64,000 nt of DNA from Firmicutes bacterium UBA3553. GTDB taxonomy: Bacteria; Bacillota; Clostridia; Tissierellales; Sedimentibacteraceae. Shown here one piece after another: positions 35,484 to 44,031 of this stretch. The translations under genes and the position numbers were made by a program. Where the stretch lies: NCBI GenBank assembly GCA_002381185.1, contig DFOA01000033.1, positions 1 through 64,000 on the forward strand. The letters are read 5' to 3'. Below the pieces are notes generated by a model. That model did not search any database, was not told where the DNA came from, and saw nothing but the letters and a program-made list of their open reading frames with translations. Position 1 is the first letter of the stretch, and each line of letters opens with the position of its first letter.

Positions 35484-36767
35484 ATGAATTTAGAATTAAG
35501 AAAAATTCAAATTAAGGATGTTGTTTTTGGCGATGAAAACAAAATAGAAAATAATGTTTTGTATTTAAACAAAAGCAGCCTTAGTGATTTAATTAAAGAA
35601 GATAAAAGAATAAAAGAAGTTGACTTTGACATTGCTAAACCGGGACAATCAGTTAGAATTTTACCTGTTAAGGATGTAATAGAGCCAAGAGCTAAATTAA
35701 ATGGAGAAATATTTTCCGGAGTATTTAAGGAGCATATGGAGGAATCGGGAAGAGGAATCACTTATGCTTTAAAGGGCTGTGCGGTTGTGACCACAGGACC
35801 AATAGTGGGCTTTCAGGAAGGCTTAATAGATATGAACGGTCCTGCGGCGCAATACAGTATTTTTTCAAAACTGATTAATATTGTAATGGTTATAACAAAA
35901 GAAGATTATGTAGATCCGCATGAACATGAAGAGACTGTCAGACTCGCAGGTATAAAGCTGGCAAAGTATATAGGTGAAATTGGCTTAAGTTGTGATGATT
36001 GTGAGTCAGAATCATATGAATGGAAGAGCATTGGGGAAAAGTATGCAGAATTTCCGGGTCTTCCAAAGGTTGCCTATGTTTATAACTGTATGAGCCAAGG
36101 GCTTTTGCATGATACATATTTTTACGGACGGGATTCAAAGTATATTGTTCCATCTTTAATAACACCATTAGAGGTAATGGACGGTGCAATAGTAAGCGGC
36201 AATTGTGTTTCGCCAGGTTCAAAAACAACTACATACCACCATTTAAACAATGCAGTCATAAAGGAACTATTAAAAAAACATGGTAAAGAACTTAATTTCA
36301 TGGGAATAGTTTTAAATCCTCTAATGGTCACTCTTAAAGAAAAATACAGAAACTGTATGTTGACAGTTAAGAATATTGAGATGTTAGGTGCAGAAGGAGT
36401 AATTATTTCTCAAGAAGGCTTTGGCAATCCTACAACTGATTTGATGGTTGTCTGCCAATCATTAGAACAACGAGGGATAAAGACAGTAATAATAACTAAT
36501 GAAGATGCCGGAATTGATGGAATGTCTGAATCATTACCGGACAGCGTAACAGAAGCAAAGGCTATTGTTTCAACAGGAAACAGCAATGCAACGATCATGC
36601 TGCCAAAGGTAGATAAAATAATTGGAAATTTGAAAGAAATAGAAAAAACAACCGGAGGAAATGTAGATTCCATTCAGGAAGATGGGAGACTGCTTGTTGA
36701 AATCCACGGTATTATGGGAAGCCATAACCTTCAGGGTAATACTTACCTCAGTGCAATGACTATATAG
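35484..36767 (+). CDS. Component B proprotein, GrdE/GrdG/GrdI type (module 2)
   Basis: This 427-residue paralogue of the protein at 26628 has the same family blocks ('LELRKIQIKDVVFG', 'GPAAQYSIFSKLIN', 'SQGLLHDTYFYGRDSKYIVPS'). The pyruvoyl-forming cysteine is Cys241 in 'IVSGNCVSPGSK'. The copy-1 motif 'NCVAPCDK' has a second Cys that this protein lacks. The two proteins have diverged well beyond a recent duplication, which suggests a different substrate amine. I chose the ATG after AAGGAG at 35484. The selenoprotein partner starts 11 bp downstream. Confidence 0.9.
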   Translation: MNLELRKIQIKDVVFGDENKIENNVLYLNKSSLSDLIKEDKRIKEVDFDIAKPGQSVRILPVKDVIEPRAKLNGEIFSGVFKEHMEESGRGITYALKGCAVVTTGPIVGFQEGLIDMNGPAAQYSIFSKLINIVMVITKEDYVDPHEHEETVRLAGIKLAKYIGEIGLSCDDCESESYEWKSIGEKYAEFPGLPKVAYVYNCMSQGLLHDTYFYGRDSKYIVPSLITPLEVMDGAIVSGNCVSPGSKTTTYHHLNNAVIKELLKKHGKELNFMGIVLNPLMVTLKEKYRNCMLTVKNIEMLGAEGVIISQEGFGNPTTDLMVVCQSLEQRGIKTVIITNEDAGIDGMSESLPDSVTEAKAIVSTGNSNATIMLPKVDKIIGNLKEIEKTTGGNVDSIQEDGRLLVEIHGIMGSHNLQGNTYLSAMTI

Positions 36768-36778
36768 GAGGCGACACG

Positions 36779-38050
36779 GTGAAAAAAATAGTGTTTTATA
36801 CAAATCAATTTTTTGGTCAAATAGGTGGTGAGGATAAAGCATATACTGAACCACAATTTCATAGCGGTCCTATTGGAAACGCTAATGCATTTTCAGATAA
36901 GTTAGAAGATGCAGAAATAATAGCTACGATAATATGCGGTGATAACTACTATGTAGAAAATATGGATAAAGTTAAGGCGTTCATAAAGGATAAATTAACA
37001 AATACAGAGTTTGATTTTTTTATAGCAGGACCTGCCTTCAATGCAGGAAGATTTGGAATTGCATGCGCAGATGTATGCTCATTTATCAAAAATGAATATA
37101 ATGTTGAAGCAATTACAGGTTTATATGAAGAAAATCCTGCTGTCGAAATGTACAAAAAAAATATTTATATACTGAGGGTTGGAAAGTCCGCCGCTGCAAT
37201 AAGAAAAGCCGTTCCGCTAATGGCGGGATTTGCAAATAAGCTGTTAAAGGGTGAAGAACTTGGAAGCCCTTCGGATGAACAGTATTTTGCAAAGGGAAAA
37301 AGAATCAATATATTCAGAGAAAAAAACGGAGCTGAAAGAGCAGTTGATATGTTGTTAAAAAGACTTAGCAATGAACCGTATGAGACAGAGCTTGAAATCT
37401 CTGTTTATGAAAAGGTAGAACCAGCTAAGCCCTTGACAGATTTAAGAACAGCCAAAATAGCTTTATGTACATCAGGTGGTATTGTGCCTTTTGGTAACCC
37501 AGATCACATACCTGCTGCAACAGCAAAAATATATAAAATGTATGATATATCAGATAAGGAAATGCTTAAAGAAGGAGAATTCGAATCAGTACATGCAGGG
37601 TATGATCCGGTATATGCTAATAAGGATCCTAACAGAGTTGCGCCATTAGACATATTAAGAATGTTAAATGCAGAAGGAATTATTGGGGAGATATATCCTT
37701 ACTTGACAACGACCACAGGGAATTCAACATCTGTGGCAGACGCTACAAGAATGGGGAAGGAAATTGCAGAAAAGTTCGTTGAAGATGGAGTTGACGGTGT
37801 TATTTTAACAAGTACCTGAGGGACCTGTACACGTTGCGGTGCAACGATAGTTAAGCAAATAGAAAAAGCCGGTATACCGGCAGTGCATGTATGTACTGTT
37901 ACACCTATATCTAAAACAGTGGGTGCGGCCAGAATTTATCCGGCACAAGCAATACCTTACCCGACCGGTAATCCAGAGCTGTCAGCTGAAAAAGAAGAAA
38001 AAAGAAAAAGAGAATTGGTTTTAAATGCACTTGACCTTTTATTAAAATAG
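36779..38050 (+). CDS. Component B selenoprotein, GrdB/GrdF/GrdH type (module 2, in-frame UGA)
   Basis: This 423-residue selenoprotein has a GTG start after GGAGG. TGA at 37817-37819 is Sec347, followed by 'GTCTRCGATIVKQIEKAG', which gives the U-x-x-C-x-x-C motif (Sec347, Cys350, Cys353). The true stop is TAG at 38048-38050. N-terminal 'KIVFYTNQFFGQIGGEDKAYTEP' and 'FFIAGPAFNAGRFGIACA' are GrdB-family marks. Its operon partners, an opine dehydrogenase-like and an alanine dehydrogenase-like enzyme, are unusual for this family and suggest an N-substituted glycine other than sarcosine or betaine. Confidence 0.93.
37817..37851 (+). promoter_or_regulatory. UGA codon and bacterial SECIS hairpin (copy 2)
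   Basis: TGA at 37817 is followed after 12 nt by CGTTGC (37832-37837), GGT and GCAACG (37841-37846). The stretch is base-for-base identical to copy 1 over 26 nt, far more conserved than the surrounding coding sequence. That supports a structural RNA role. Confidence 0.85.
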
Positions 38051-38084
38051 GCTGAGGTTAAAAATAAATTTTGGAGGCAAGTAA

Positions 38085-39164
38085 ATGAAAGTAGCAGTTT
38101 TAGGTTCAGGGAATGGAGCTCTTGCAGTAGCATTTGAATGGGCGAAAGCTGGACATGAGGTAAGTATATTTGATTTCGAAGAATTTCCTAAAAACATTGA
38201 TGCTATTAACAAAACCGGAGGGATATATTCAGAAGGCGAATTAGAAGGTTTTCAAGAAATATGTTATGCAGGTCATGATATATCCAGGGTTGTGACGGAA
38301 GCAGAATTGATTTTTGCTGTAGGCCCGGCATATAGTACAGAACCATTTGGAAGGTCTTGTCAGCCTTATGTTAAACCCGGGCAAAAATATGTTGTATGTC
38401 CTAGTTCATGTGCTGGAAGCATCACATTTAAAAATGCCTTAGGTCTTGATATTAAGGACGAATCAGTTATTATTGCTGAAACCTCAACTTTACCATATGC
38501 CGTAAGAATCATAGATGATGCAAAAATAGCAGTTTATAACAGATTAAAAGGGGGATATTTTTTAGCTGCACTTCCAGCTAAGTATACTCAAGAAATATAC
38601 GCTATAGTAGCGCCTGTATTTAATACAATCCAAAAAGCAGAAAATGTATTGAAAACAACTTTACAAAATGCTAACCCTGTAATCCACCCGGCGGTATCTT
38701 TATTAAATGCAGCTCTTATTGAAAGGACAAACGGAGATTTTTATTTTTACGAGGAAGGTGTGACTACAGCTGTAGGCAGACTTATGAAAGCAATTGATGA
38801 AGAAAGAATTGAAATTGGAAATAGATTGGGAGTAACCGTAATACCCGACCCCATTTTAGGAATGGAACAAGGGTATCAGGCAGAGCCAACCTATGATACT
38901 GGATATTCTATGGCACCGGGATTTAAAGGGATTAAGGCTCAACCAACGCTGGATTATAGATATTTTAATGAAGATGCCGGCTTTGGATTAGTATTTTTAA
39001 CGGATTTAGCGGCTCAGATAGGTGTTGAAACACCTGCAATGGATGCGGTTCTAAAATTAGTATCAATAATAATGGCCAGAAATTATAAAGCGGAAAAAGC
39101 AAGAACTATGGAAAAACTGAAGATTTCTAAGTACTCATTGGAGGAACTTAAAGCGTTGCTATAA
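38085..39164 (+). CDS. NAD(P)-dependent octopine/nopaline (opine) dehydrogenase family protein
   Basis: This 359-residue protein has an N-terminal Rossmann domain ('VAVLGSGNGALAVAFEWAKAGHEVSIFDF') and the C-terminal opine-dehydrogenase domain with the conserved His in 'ANPVIHPAVSLLNAALIE'. The family reversibly joins an amino acid and a 2-keto acid into an N-(carboxyalkyl) amino acid. In a catabolic operon with a GrdB-type selenoprotein it may oxidatively split an opine or handle its product. RBS TTGGAGG precedes the ATG, 34 bp after the selenoprotein stop. Other members act on small keto acids, so the substrate is not certain. Confidence 0.85.
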   Translation: MKVAVLGSGNGALAVAFEWAKAGHEVSIFDFEEFPKNIDAINKTGGIYSEGELEGFQEICYAGHDISRVVTEAELIFAVGPAYSTEPFGRSCQPYVKPGQKYVVCPSSCAGSITFKNALGLDIKDESVIIAETSTLPYAVRIIDDAKIAVYNRLKGGYFLAALPAKYTQEIYAIVAPVFNTIQKAENVLKTTLQNANPVIHPAVSLLNAALIERTNGDFYFYEEGVTTAVGRLMKAIDEERIEIGNRLGVTVIPDPILGMEQGYQAEPTYDTGYSMAPGFKGIKAQPTLDYRYFNEDAGFGLVFLTDLAAQIGVETPAMDAVLKLVSIIMARNYKAEKARTMEKLKISKYSLEELKALL

Positions 39165-39193
39165 TCAATTATATACCTAGGGGAGGACTCTTG

Positions 39194-40315
39194 ATGATAG
39201 TAGGAGTATTAAAAGAAATAAAAAATAATGAATACAGAGTTGCGGCAGCTCCATCTTCTGTAACAGAGCTGGTAAATAAGGGACATAAGGTATTTGTAGA
39301 GCATGATGCAGGCTTTGGAAGCGGCTATACGGATGATGATTATAAAGAAGCAGGAGCGGCAATTTCAGATGCTGATACAATTTGGAAAGAATCAGAAATG
39401 ATTTATAAGGTGAAAGAAATATTACCTGAAGAATACAAGTATTTGAGGGAAGGACTAATTGTTTTTACATATCTTCATTCAAATGCCCACTTGGATATGA
39501 CACGGGAAATGCTTAATAGCAAGATTATAGGCATTGCCTATGAAGATGTTACTGATGAAGATGGCAAATTTCCTTTATTAAGTCCGATGAGTGAATTGGC
39601 AGGTAAAGGTGGATTTCTTGCAGCACTTCATTATGGTCAAAGTGTCAACGGAGGGAATGGAATATTATTTAACAGAGTATGCGGAGTTGATACACCGGTG
39701 GTGACAATTATAGGCGGATGCGGCAACTCAGGACTTGGAGCTGCAGAAATTGCAGCAAGTCTTGGCAATAAGGTAAAGATTCTCGATGTAAATAAAGAAG
39801 CTATGGATGAAGTTAAATCCAAACTTCCTTCAAATGTAGAATTCTTATATTCAAACAGATCCAATTTATTGAAATGTTTAAAGGAAACGGATGTATTAAT
39901 GAATTGCATTTTATGGAATAAAACACGTAATGATCACATTGTATTTAAAGAAGATTTAAAATTAATGAAAAAAGGATCAATAATAATTGATGTTGCTTGT
40001 GATGACAATGGCGCTGTAGAAACTTGCCGCTCTACAACACATGACGACCCTGTATATTATGAAGAAGGAATTATGCACTACTGTGTTGATAATATCCCTT
40101 CTGCTTTTGCTCGAACAGCATCAATCGGACTTGCTAATGCAACATTGCCATTTGCCTTACAAATTGCAAATAAGGGCTGTGAAAAAGCTCTTAAAGAAAA
40201 TATACATTTGCTGAAGGGCCTAACCTGCTATAAAGGCAGATTAACATTAGAAGAAACGGCTGTTAAACATAATTTAGAACTGGTTCCACAAGAAAGAATT
40301 GTGAAAGAATTTTAA
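39194..40315 (+). CDS. Alanine dehydrogenase/AlaDH-PNT family enzyme
   Basis: This 373-residue protein aligns with alanine dehydrogenase along its length. It has the N-terminal 'IVGVLKEIKNNEYRVAAAPSSV', the substrate-lysine block 'IYKVKEI', 'MSELAGKGGFLAALHYGQ', and the C-terminal 'HYCVDNIPSAFARTASIGLANATLPFALQIANKG'. The nucleotide loop is 'IGGCGNSGLGAAE' instead of GGGxVG, so it is a divergent member. Alanine dehydrogenase makes pyruvate, ammonia and NADH. The same superfamily also includes N5-(carboxyethyl)ornithine synthase, an opine-forming enzyme, so either activity is possible. I chose the ATG after GGGGAGG. Confidence 0.83.
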   Translation: MIVGVLKEIKNNEYRVAAAPSSVTELVNKGHKVFVEHDAGFGSGYTDDDYKEAGAAISDADTIWKESEMIYKVKEILPEEYKYLREGLIVFTYLHSNAHLDMTREMLNSKIIGIAYEDVTDEDGKFPLLSPMSELAGKGGFLAALHYGQSVNGGNGILFNRVCGVDTPVVTIIGGCGNSGLGAAEIAASLGNKVKILDVNKEAMDEVKSKLPSNVEFLYSNRSNLLKCLKETDVLMNCILWNKTRNDHIVFKEDLKLMKKGSIIIDVACDDNGAVETCRSTTHDDPVYYEEGIMHYCVDNIPSAFARTASIGLANATLPFALQIANKGCEKALKENIHLLKGLTCYKGRLTLEETAVKHNLELVPQERIVKEF

Positions 40316-40372
40316 GTTATAATTCCGGATCTTATATCTGGGATAATATAAAAAATTAAAAGGAGAACGTTT

Positions 40373-41776
40373 ATGGAGTATGGAATTTTATCTTTAGCAC
40401 CTGCCTTTATCGCATTAGTACTTGCTTTTATTACCAGAGATGCAACATTATCTTTGCTGATAGGGGTCTTGGTGGGAATAGTGGTAGCTGGTCAAAATTT
40501 ATTGTTTGGGTTTAGTTCATTATTACAAAATGCATTAGGTAATGCAGATTTCATTTGGGTATTAGGTATTGAAGTATTCATTGGCATTATGGTTGCTTTT
40601 TTTCAAAAATCTGGTGCAATTGAAGCTTTTACACAAACCATATCAAAGTTCAACATAAAAGCCAGAGGTGCTCAGATAATAGCTTGGTTATTGGGAATTT
40701 TTATATTCTTCAGTGACTACTTTAGTCCATTGTATGTGGGAAATGTTATGAGGGGAGTTACGGACAAGGCGAGAGTATCAAGAGAAAAACTTGCTTATAT
40801 ATGTGATTCCACATCAGCACCTGTATGTACAATGATACCATTTTCTTCTTGGGGTATATATATGGCAGGGCTACTAGTTGGGATAGGAGCTTTCGTAGAT
40901 AAAGATATTGCGACAACTGCCGTAGTTAAAATGGTACCTTATAACTTCTATGGAATCGTTTCTGTATTAATGGTGGGCTTTATCGCATTAGGTATAATAC
41001 CTGAATTTGGACCTATGAAAAAGGCGGAAAAAAGAGCTATGGAAGAAGGAAAGGTTATAGGTGATAATGCAAGACCATTATTAAGTAAGGAATTAGATGA
41101 TATTAAGCCGAAAGAAGGAGTTAAATCTAATTTGTTCATTAACTTTTTAGTACCTGCGCTGATAATTATTTGTATTACCTTAGGAACTTATATAGTTCTT
41201 GGTTCTGCAAAAACTTTAGAATCATTTATGGCTGCAGTATCATTCCAATTTGTATCAATGATTATTCAAAAAATGGGAACGCTGTCAGAACTAATGGACA
41301 CAGCTGTTCAAGGTATAAAGAGTGTTTTAGCGGCTATATTAATACTGGCTTTGGCATATTGCATAAATGCAATAAGCAAGGAACTAGGAACCGCTCAATA
41401 TGTAATCAGTGTAACTGAATCTTGGATGACACCTACTTTATTAATTCCATTAACCTTCTCTATTTGTGCATTTGTTTCTTTCTTTACAGGAACATCATGG
41501 GGTACATACGCTATTATGACACCAATATTTGTGCCTTTAGCGTTTCAATTAACAGGAGGATCAATAAATGGAATAATATTTGCTACAATAGCAGCAGTGA
41601 TGGGAGGAGGGTGCTTCGGAGATCACTGTTCACCTCTTTCAGATACAACAATTCTTTCTTCTTTAGCTGCAGGCTCTGACCATATTGACCATGTTTCTAC
41701 ACAGCTGCCGTATGCAATGACAGCAGCAGCGATATCACTGGCAGGCTATTTAATAGTTGGACTAACATTAGCATAA
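40373..41776 (+). CDS. NhaC-family Na+/H+ antiporter-like transporter
   Basis: This 467-residue polytopic protein of the NhaC/ion-transporter superfamily has family blocks 'SDYFSPLYVGNVMRGVTDKARVSREKLAYICDSTSAPV' (in part near residues 119-155), 'FFTGTSWGTYAIMTPIFVPLA' and 'GGGCFGDHCSPLSDTT'. Some relatives exchange organic acids or amino acids rather than protons and sodium. As the last gene of the opine/selenoprotein operon it could import the substrate or export a product. Confidence 0.85.
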   Translation: MEYGILSLAPAFIALVLAFITRDATLSLLIGVLVGIVVAGQNLLFGFSSLLQNALGNADFIWVLGIEVFIGIMVAFFQKSGAIEAFTQTISKFNIKARGAQIIAWLLGIFIFFSDYFSPLYVGNVMRGVTDKARVSREKLAYICDSTSAPVCTMIPFSSWGIYMAGLLVGIGAFVDKDIATTAVVKMVPYNFYGIVSVLMVGFIALGIIPEFGPMKKAEKRAMEEGKVIGDNARPLLSKELDDIKPKEGVKSNLFINFLVPALIIICITLGTYIVLGSAKTLESFMAAVSFQFVSMIIQKMGTLSELMDTAVQGIKSVLAAILILALAYCINAISKELGTAQYVISVTESWMTPTLLIPLTFSICAFVSFFTGTSWGTYAIMTPIFVPLAFQLTGGSINGIIFATIAAVMGGGCFGDHCSPLSDTTILSSLAAGSDHIDHVSTQLPYAMTAAAISLAGYLIVGLTLA

Positions 41777-41787
41777 ATTAAATAATA

Positions 41788-41826
41788 ATATGGCCTAAGG
41801 GGATAACTCTTGGGCCATATTTAATT
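41788..41826 (+). terminator. Intrinsic terminator of Grd module 2
   Basis: ATATGGCCTAAG (41788-41799) pairs with CTTGGGCCATAT (41809-41820) with one internal mismatch. TTAATTTTA follows. It lies 12 bp after the antiporter stop. Confidence 0.7.
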
Positions 41827-41930
41827 TTAATATTAATAAGGCGAATTGGGAAAAATGCTTGTGATAAATTGAATGTATGTCCAAATCAGAGGATAAAGAT
41901 ATCTGGCAGATTAAAAAAACAGTTTTTTTG

Positions 41931-41977
41931 TTGACTATATACAGCAAAAGATATATAATAAAACGAACATACGTTTA
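41931..41977 (+). promoter_or_regulatory. uvrBA promoter with LexA (SOS) box
   Basis: TTGACT (41931-41936), a 17-bp spacer and TATAAT (41954-41959) form a strong sigma-A promoter. CGAACATACGTTTA (41964-41977) matches the Firmicutes LexA box CGAAC-N4-GTTYG except for its last base. It covers the transcription start, as expected for repression of uvrBA until DNA damage. Confidence 0.85.
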
Positions 41978-41997
41978 GATGAAGCCGAGGTGAGACT

Positions 41998-43962
41998 ATG
42001 GGGCAATTTAAAATAAAATCAGATTTTAAGCCAACCGGAGACCAGCCTGAGGCAATTGATAAAATTGCGGAAGGATTAAATAAAAATTTAAAGTATCAGA
42101 CACTTTTAGGTGTTACCGGATCGGGTAAGACATTTACTATGGCGAACATAATAGAAAAAGTTCAGAAGCCAACCCTTATTTTAGCACATAACAAAACATT
42201 GGCAGCTCAGCTGTGCTCTGAATTCAAGGAGTTTTTTCCTGAAAATGCAGTAGAGTACTTTGTAAGCTACTATGATTATTATCAACCTGAAGCATATGTG
42301 CCAAGCAGTGACACCTTTATTGAAAAGGATGCATCCATAAATGATGAAATAGATAAATTGAGGCACTCCGCCACAGCTTCTCTTTTTGAAAGAAAGGATG
42401 TAATAATAGTAGCCAGCGTTTCATGTATATATGGATTGGGAAGTCCGGTTGATTATGAAAACCTGGTTATATCTCTTAGACCCGGTATGCAGAAGGACAG
42501 AAATGAAACAATGAGAAAACTCATTGAAATTCAATATAAAAGAAATGACATCAGTTTTACCAGGGGAACATTCCGCGTCAGAGGAGATACATTGGAAATA
42601 TTCCCTGCATCATCCTCAGAAAATGCCATAAGAGTGGAGTTTTTTGGTGATGAAATTGACAGAATCACCGAAATAAACACAGTTACAGGAGAAATATTAG
42701 GCAGAAGAAACCACATATCCATTTTTCCTGCAACTCACTATGCCACAACAGAAGAAAATGTAAACAGAGCAGTGGTGAGCATCAGAGAAGAACTGGAAGA
42801 ACGGTTGAAATGTTTTGAAAGAGAAAACAAGCTATTGGAAATGCAAAGACTTGAGCAAAGAACAAACTACGATTTGGAAATGCTTCAGGAAATGGGCTAT
42901 TGCAATGGCATAGAAAATTACTCAAGGCATATAAACAATTTAAAGCCGGGGTCCAGGCCATTCACACTTTTAGATTATTTTCCGAAAGATTTCCTGATGA
43001 TTATAGACGAGTCCCATGTTACAATTCCGCAGGTTCGAGGGATGTACAACGGAGACAGAGCAAGAAAGTCCACATTGGTGGACTACGGCTTCAGGCTTCC
43101 GTCAGCACTGGATAACAGGCCGTTGAAGTTTGATGAATTTGAAAGCATTATAAACCAGGTGGTATTTGTAAGTGCAACTCCCGGACCTTATGAAGCGGAG
43201 CACTCTCAAAATGTTATTGAGCAGATAATACGTCCTACAGGTCTTTTAGATCCCCCTATTTATGTAAGACCTGTAGAAAATCAGATAGATGATCTAATTA
43301 ATGAAATTCGTATTTCCACAAGTAAAAATCAAAGGGTTCTTGTTACAACCCTAACCAAGAAAATGGCTGAGGACTTGACATTCTACTTTAAAAATACTGG
43401 CATACGTGTGAGGTATCTGCACTCGGATATTGATACTCTGGAGAGAATGGAAATAATAAGAGACCTTCGTATCGGAGAGTTTGATGTCCTGGTGGGAATC
43501 AACCTCTTAAGAGAAGGACTGGATCTGCCGGAGGTATCTTTGGTGGCAATACTTGATGCAGACAAGGAAGGATTCCTGCGTTCTGAAACATCATTGATAC
43601 AGACCGTGGGAAGGGCTGCCCGTAATGTGGACGGAAGGGTTATCATGTATGCTGACAAGATGACCGGCTCCATGGAAAGGGCAATTAAGGAAACAAACAG
43701 AAGAAGAGAAATTCAGGATAAGCATAACAAAGAGCACAATATTATCCCTACATCAATTATAAAAGGTGTACGTGATGTGATTGAAGCAACCAAGGCAGCA
43801 GAAAATGAAGGAAAATACACTGTCAAGGGCACAAAAATTACGGATATGGCTGAATACATCATTGAGCTTGAAAAAGAAATGAGAATTGCAGCGGAAAATC
43901 TGGAGTTTGAAAAAGCAGCCAAGATAAGAGATGAGATAAAAGAATTACGGACTATAAAATAA
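41998..43962 (+). CDS. uvrB: Excinuclease ABC subunit B
   Basis: This 654-residue damage-verifying helicase belongs to nucleotide excision repair. Walker A is '[12 protein letters not shown]', the beta-hairpin region is '[25 protein letters not shown]' (in part), and the helicase motifs 'DESHVT' and 'QTVGRAARN' are present. A C-terminal UVR motif ('[23 protein letters not shown]') is the UvrC contact. Length is normal. The start follows GAGGTGA. It is first in a LexA-controlled pair with uvrA, 69 bp downstream. Confidence 0.98.
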   Translation: MGQFKIKSDFKPTGDQPEAIDKIAEGLNKNLKYQTLLGVTGSGKTFTMANIIEKVQKPTLILAHNKTLAAQLCSEFKEFFPENAVEYFVSYYDYYQPEAYVPSSDTFIEKDASINDEIDKLRHSATASLFERKDVIIVASVSCIYGLGSPVDYENLVISLRPGMQKDRNETMRKLIEIQYKRNDISFTRGTFRVRGDTLEIFPASSSENAIRVEFFGDEIDRITEINTVTGEILGRRNHISIFPATHYATTEENVNRAVVSIREELEERLKCFERENKLLEMQRLEQRTNYDLEMLQEMGYCNGIENYSRHINNLKPGSRPFTLLDYFPKDFLMIIDESHVTIPQVRGMYNGDRARKSTLVDYGFRLPSALDNRPLKFDEFESIINQVVFVSATPGPYEAEHSQNVIEQIIRPTGLLDPPIYVRPVENQIDDLINEIRISTSKNQRVLVTTLTKKMAEDLTFYFKNTGIRVRYLHSDIDTLERMEIIRDLRIGEFDVLVGINLLREGLDLPEVSLVAILDADKEGFLRSETSLIQTVGRAARNVDGRVIMYADKMTGSMERAIKETNRRREIQDKHNKEHNIIPTSIIKGVRDVIEATKAAENEGKYTVKGTKITDMAEYIIELEKEMRIAAENLEFEKAAKIRDEIKELRTIK

Positions 43963-44031
43963 TACTTGCCATTCTGAGGTCTTCAGATTGCGCCTCAGAA
44001 TGGACAGTTAAAATAGCTGAAAGGATAAATA

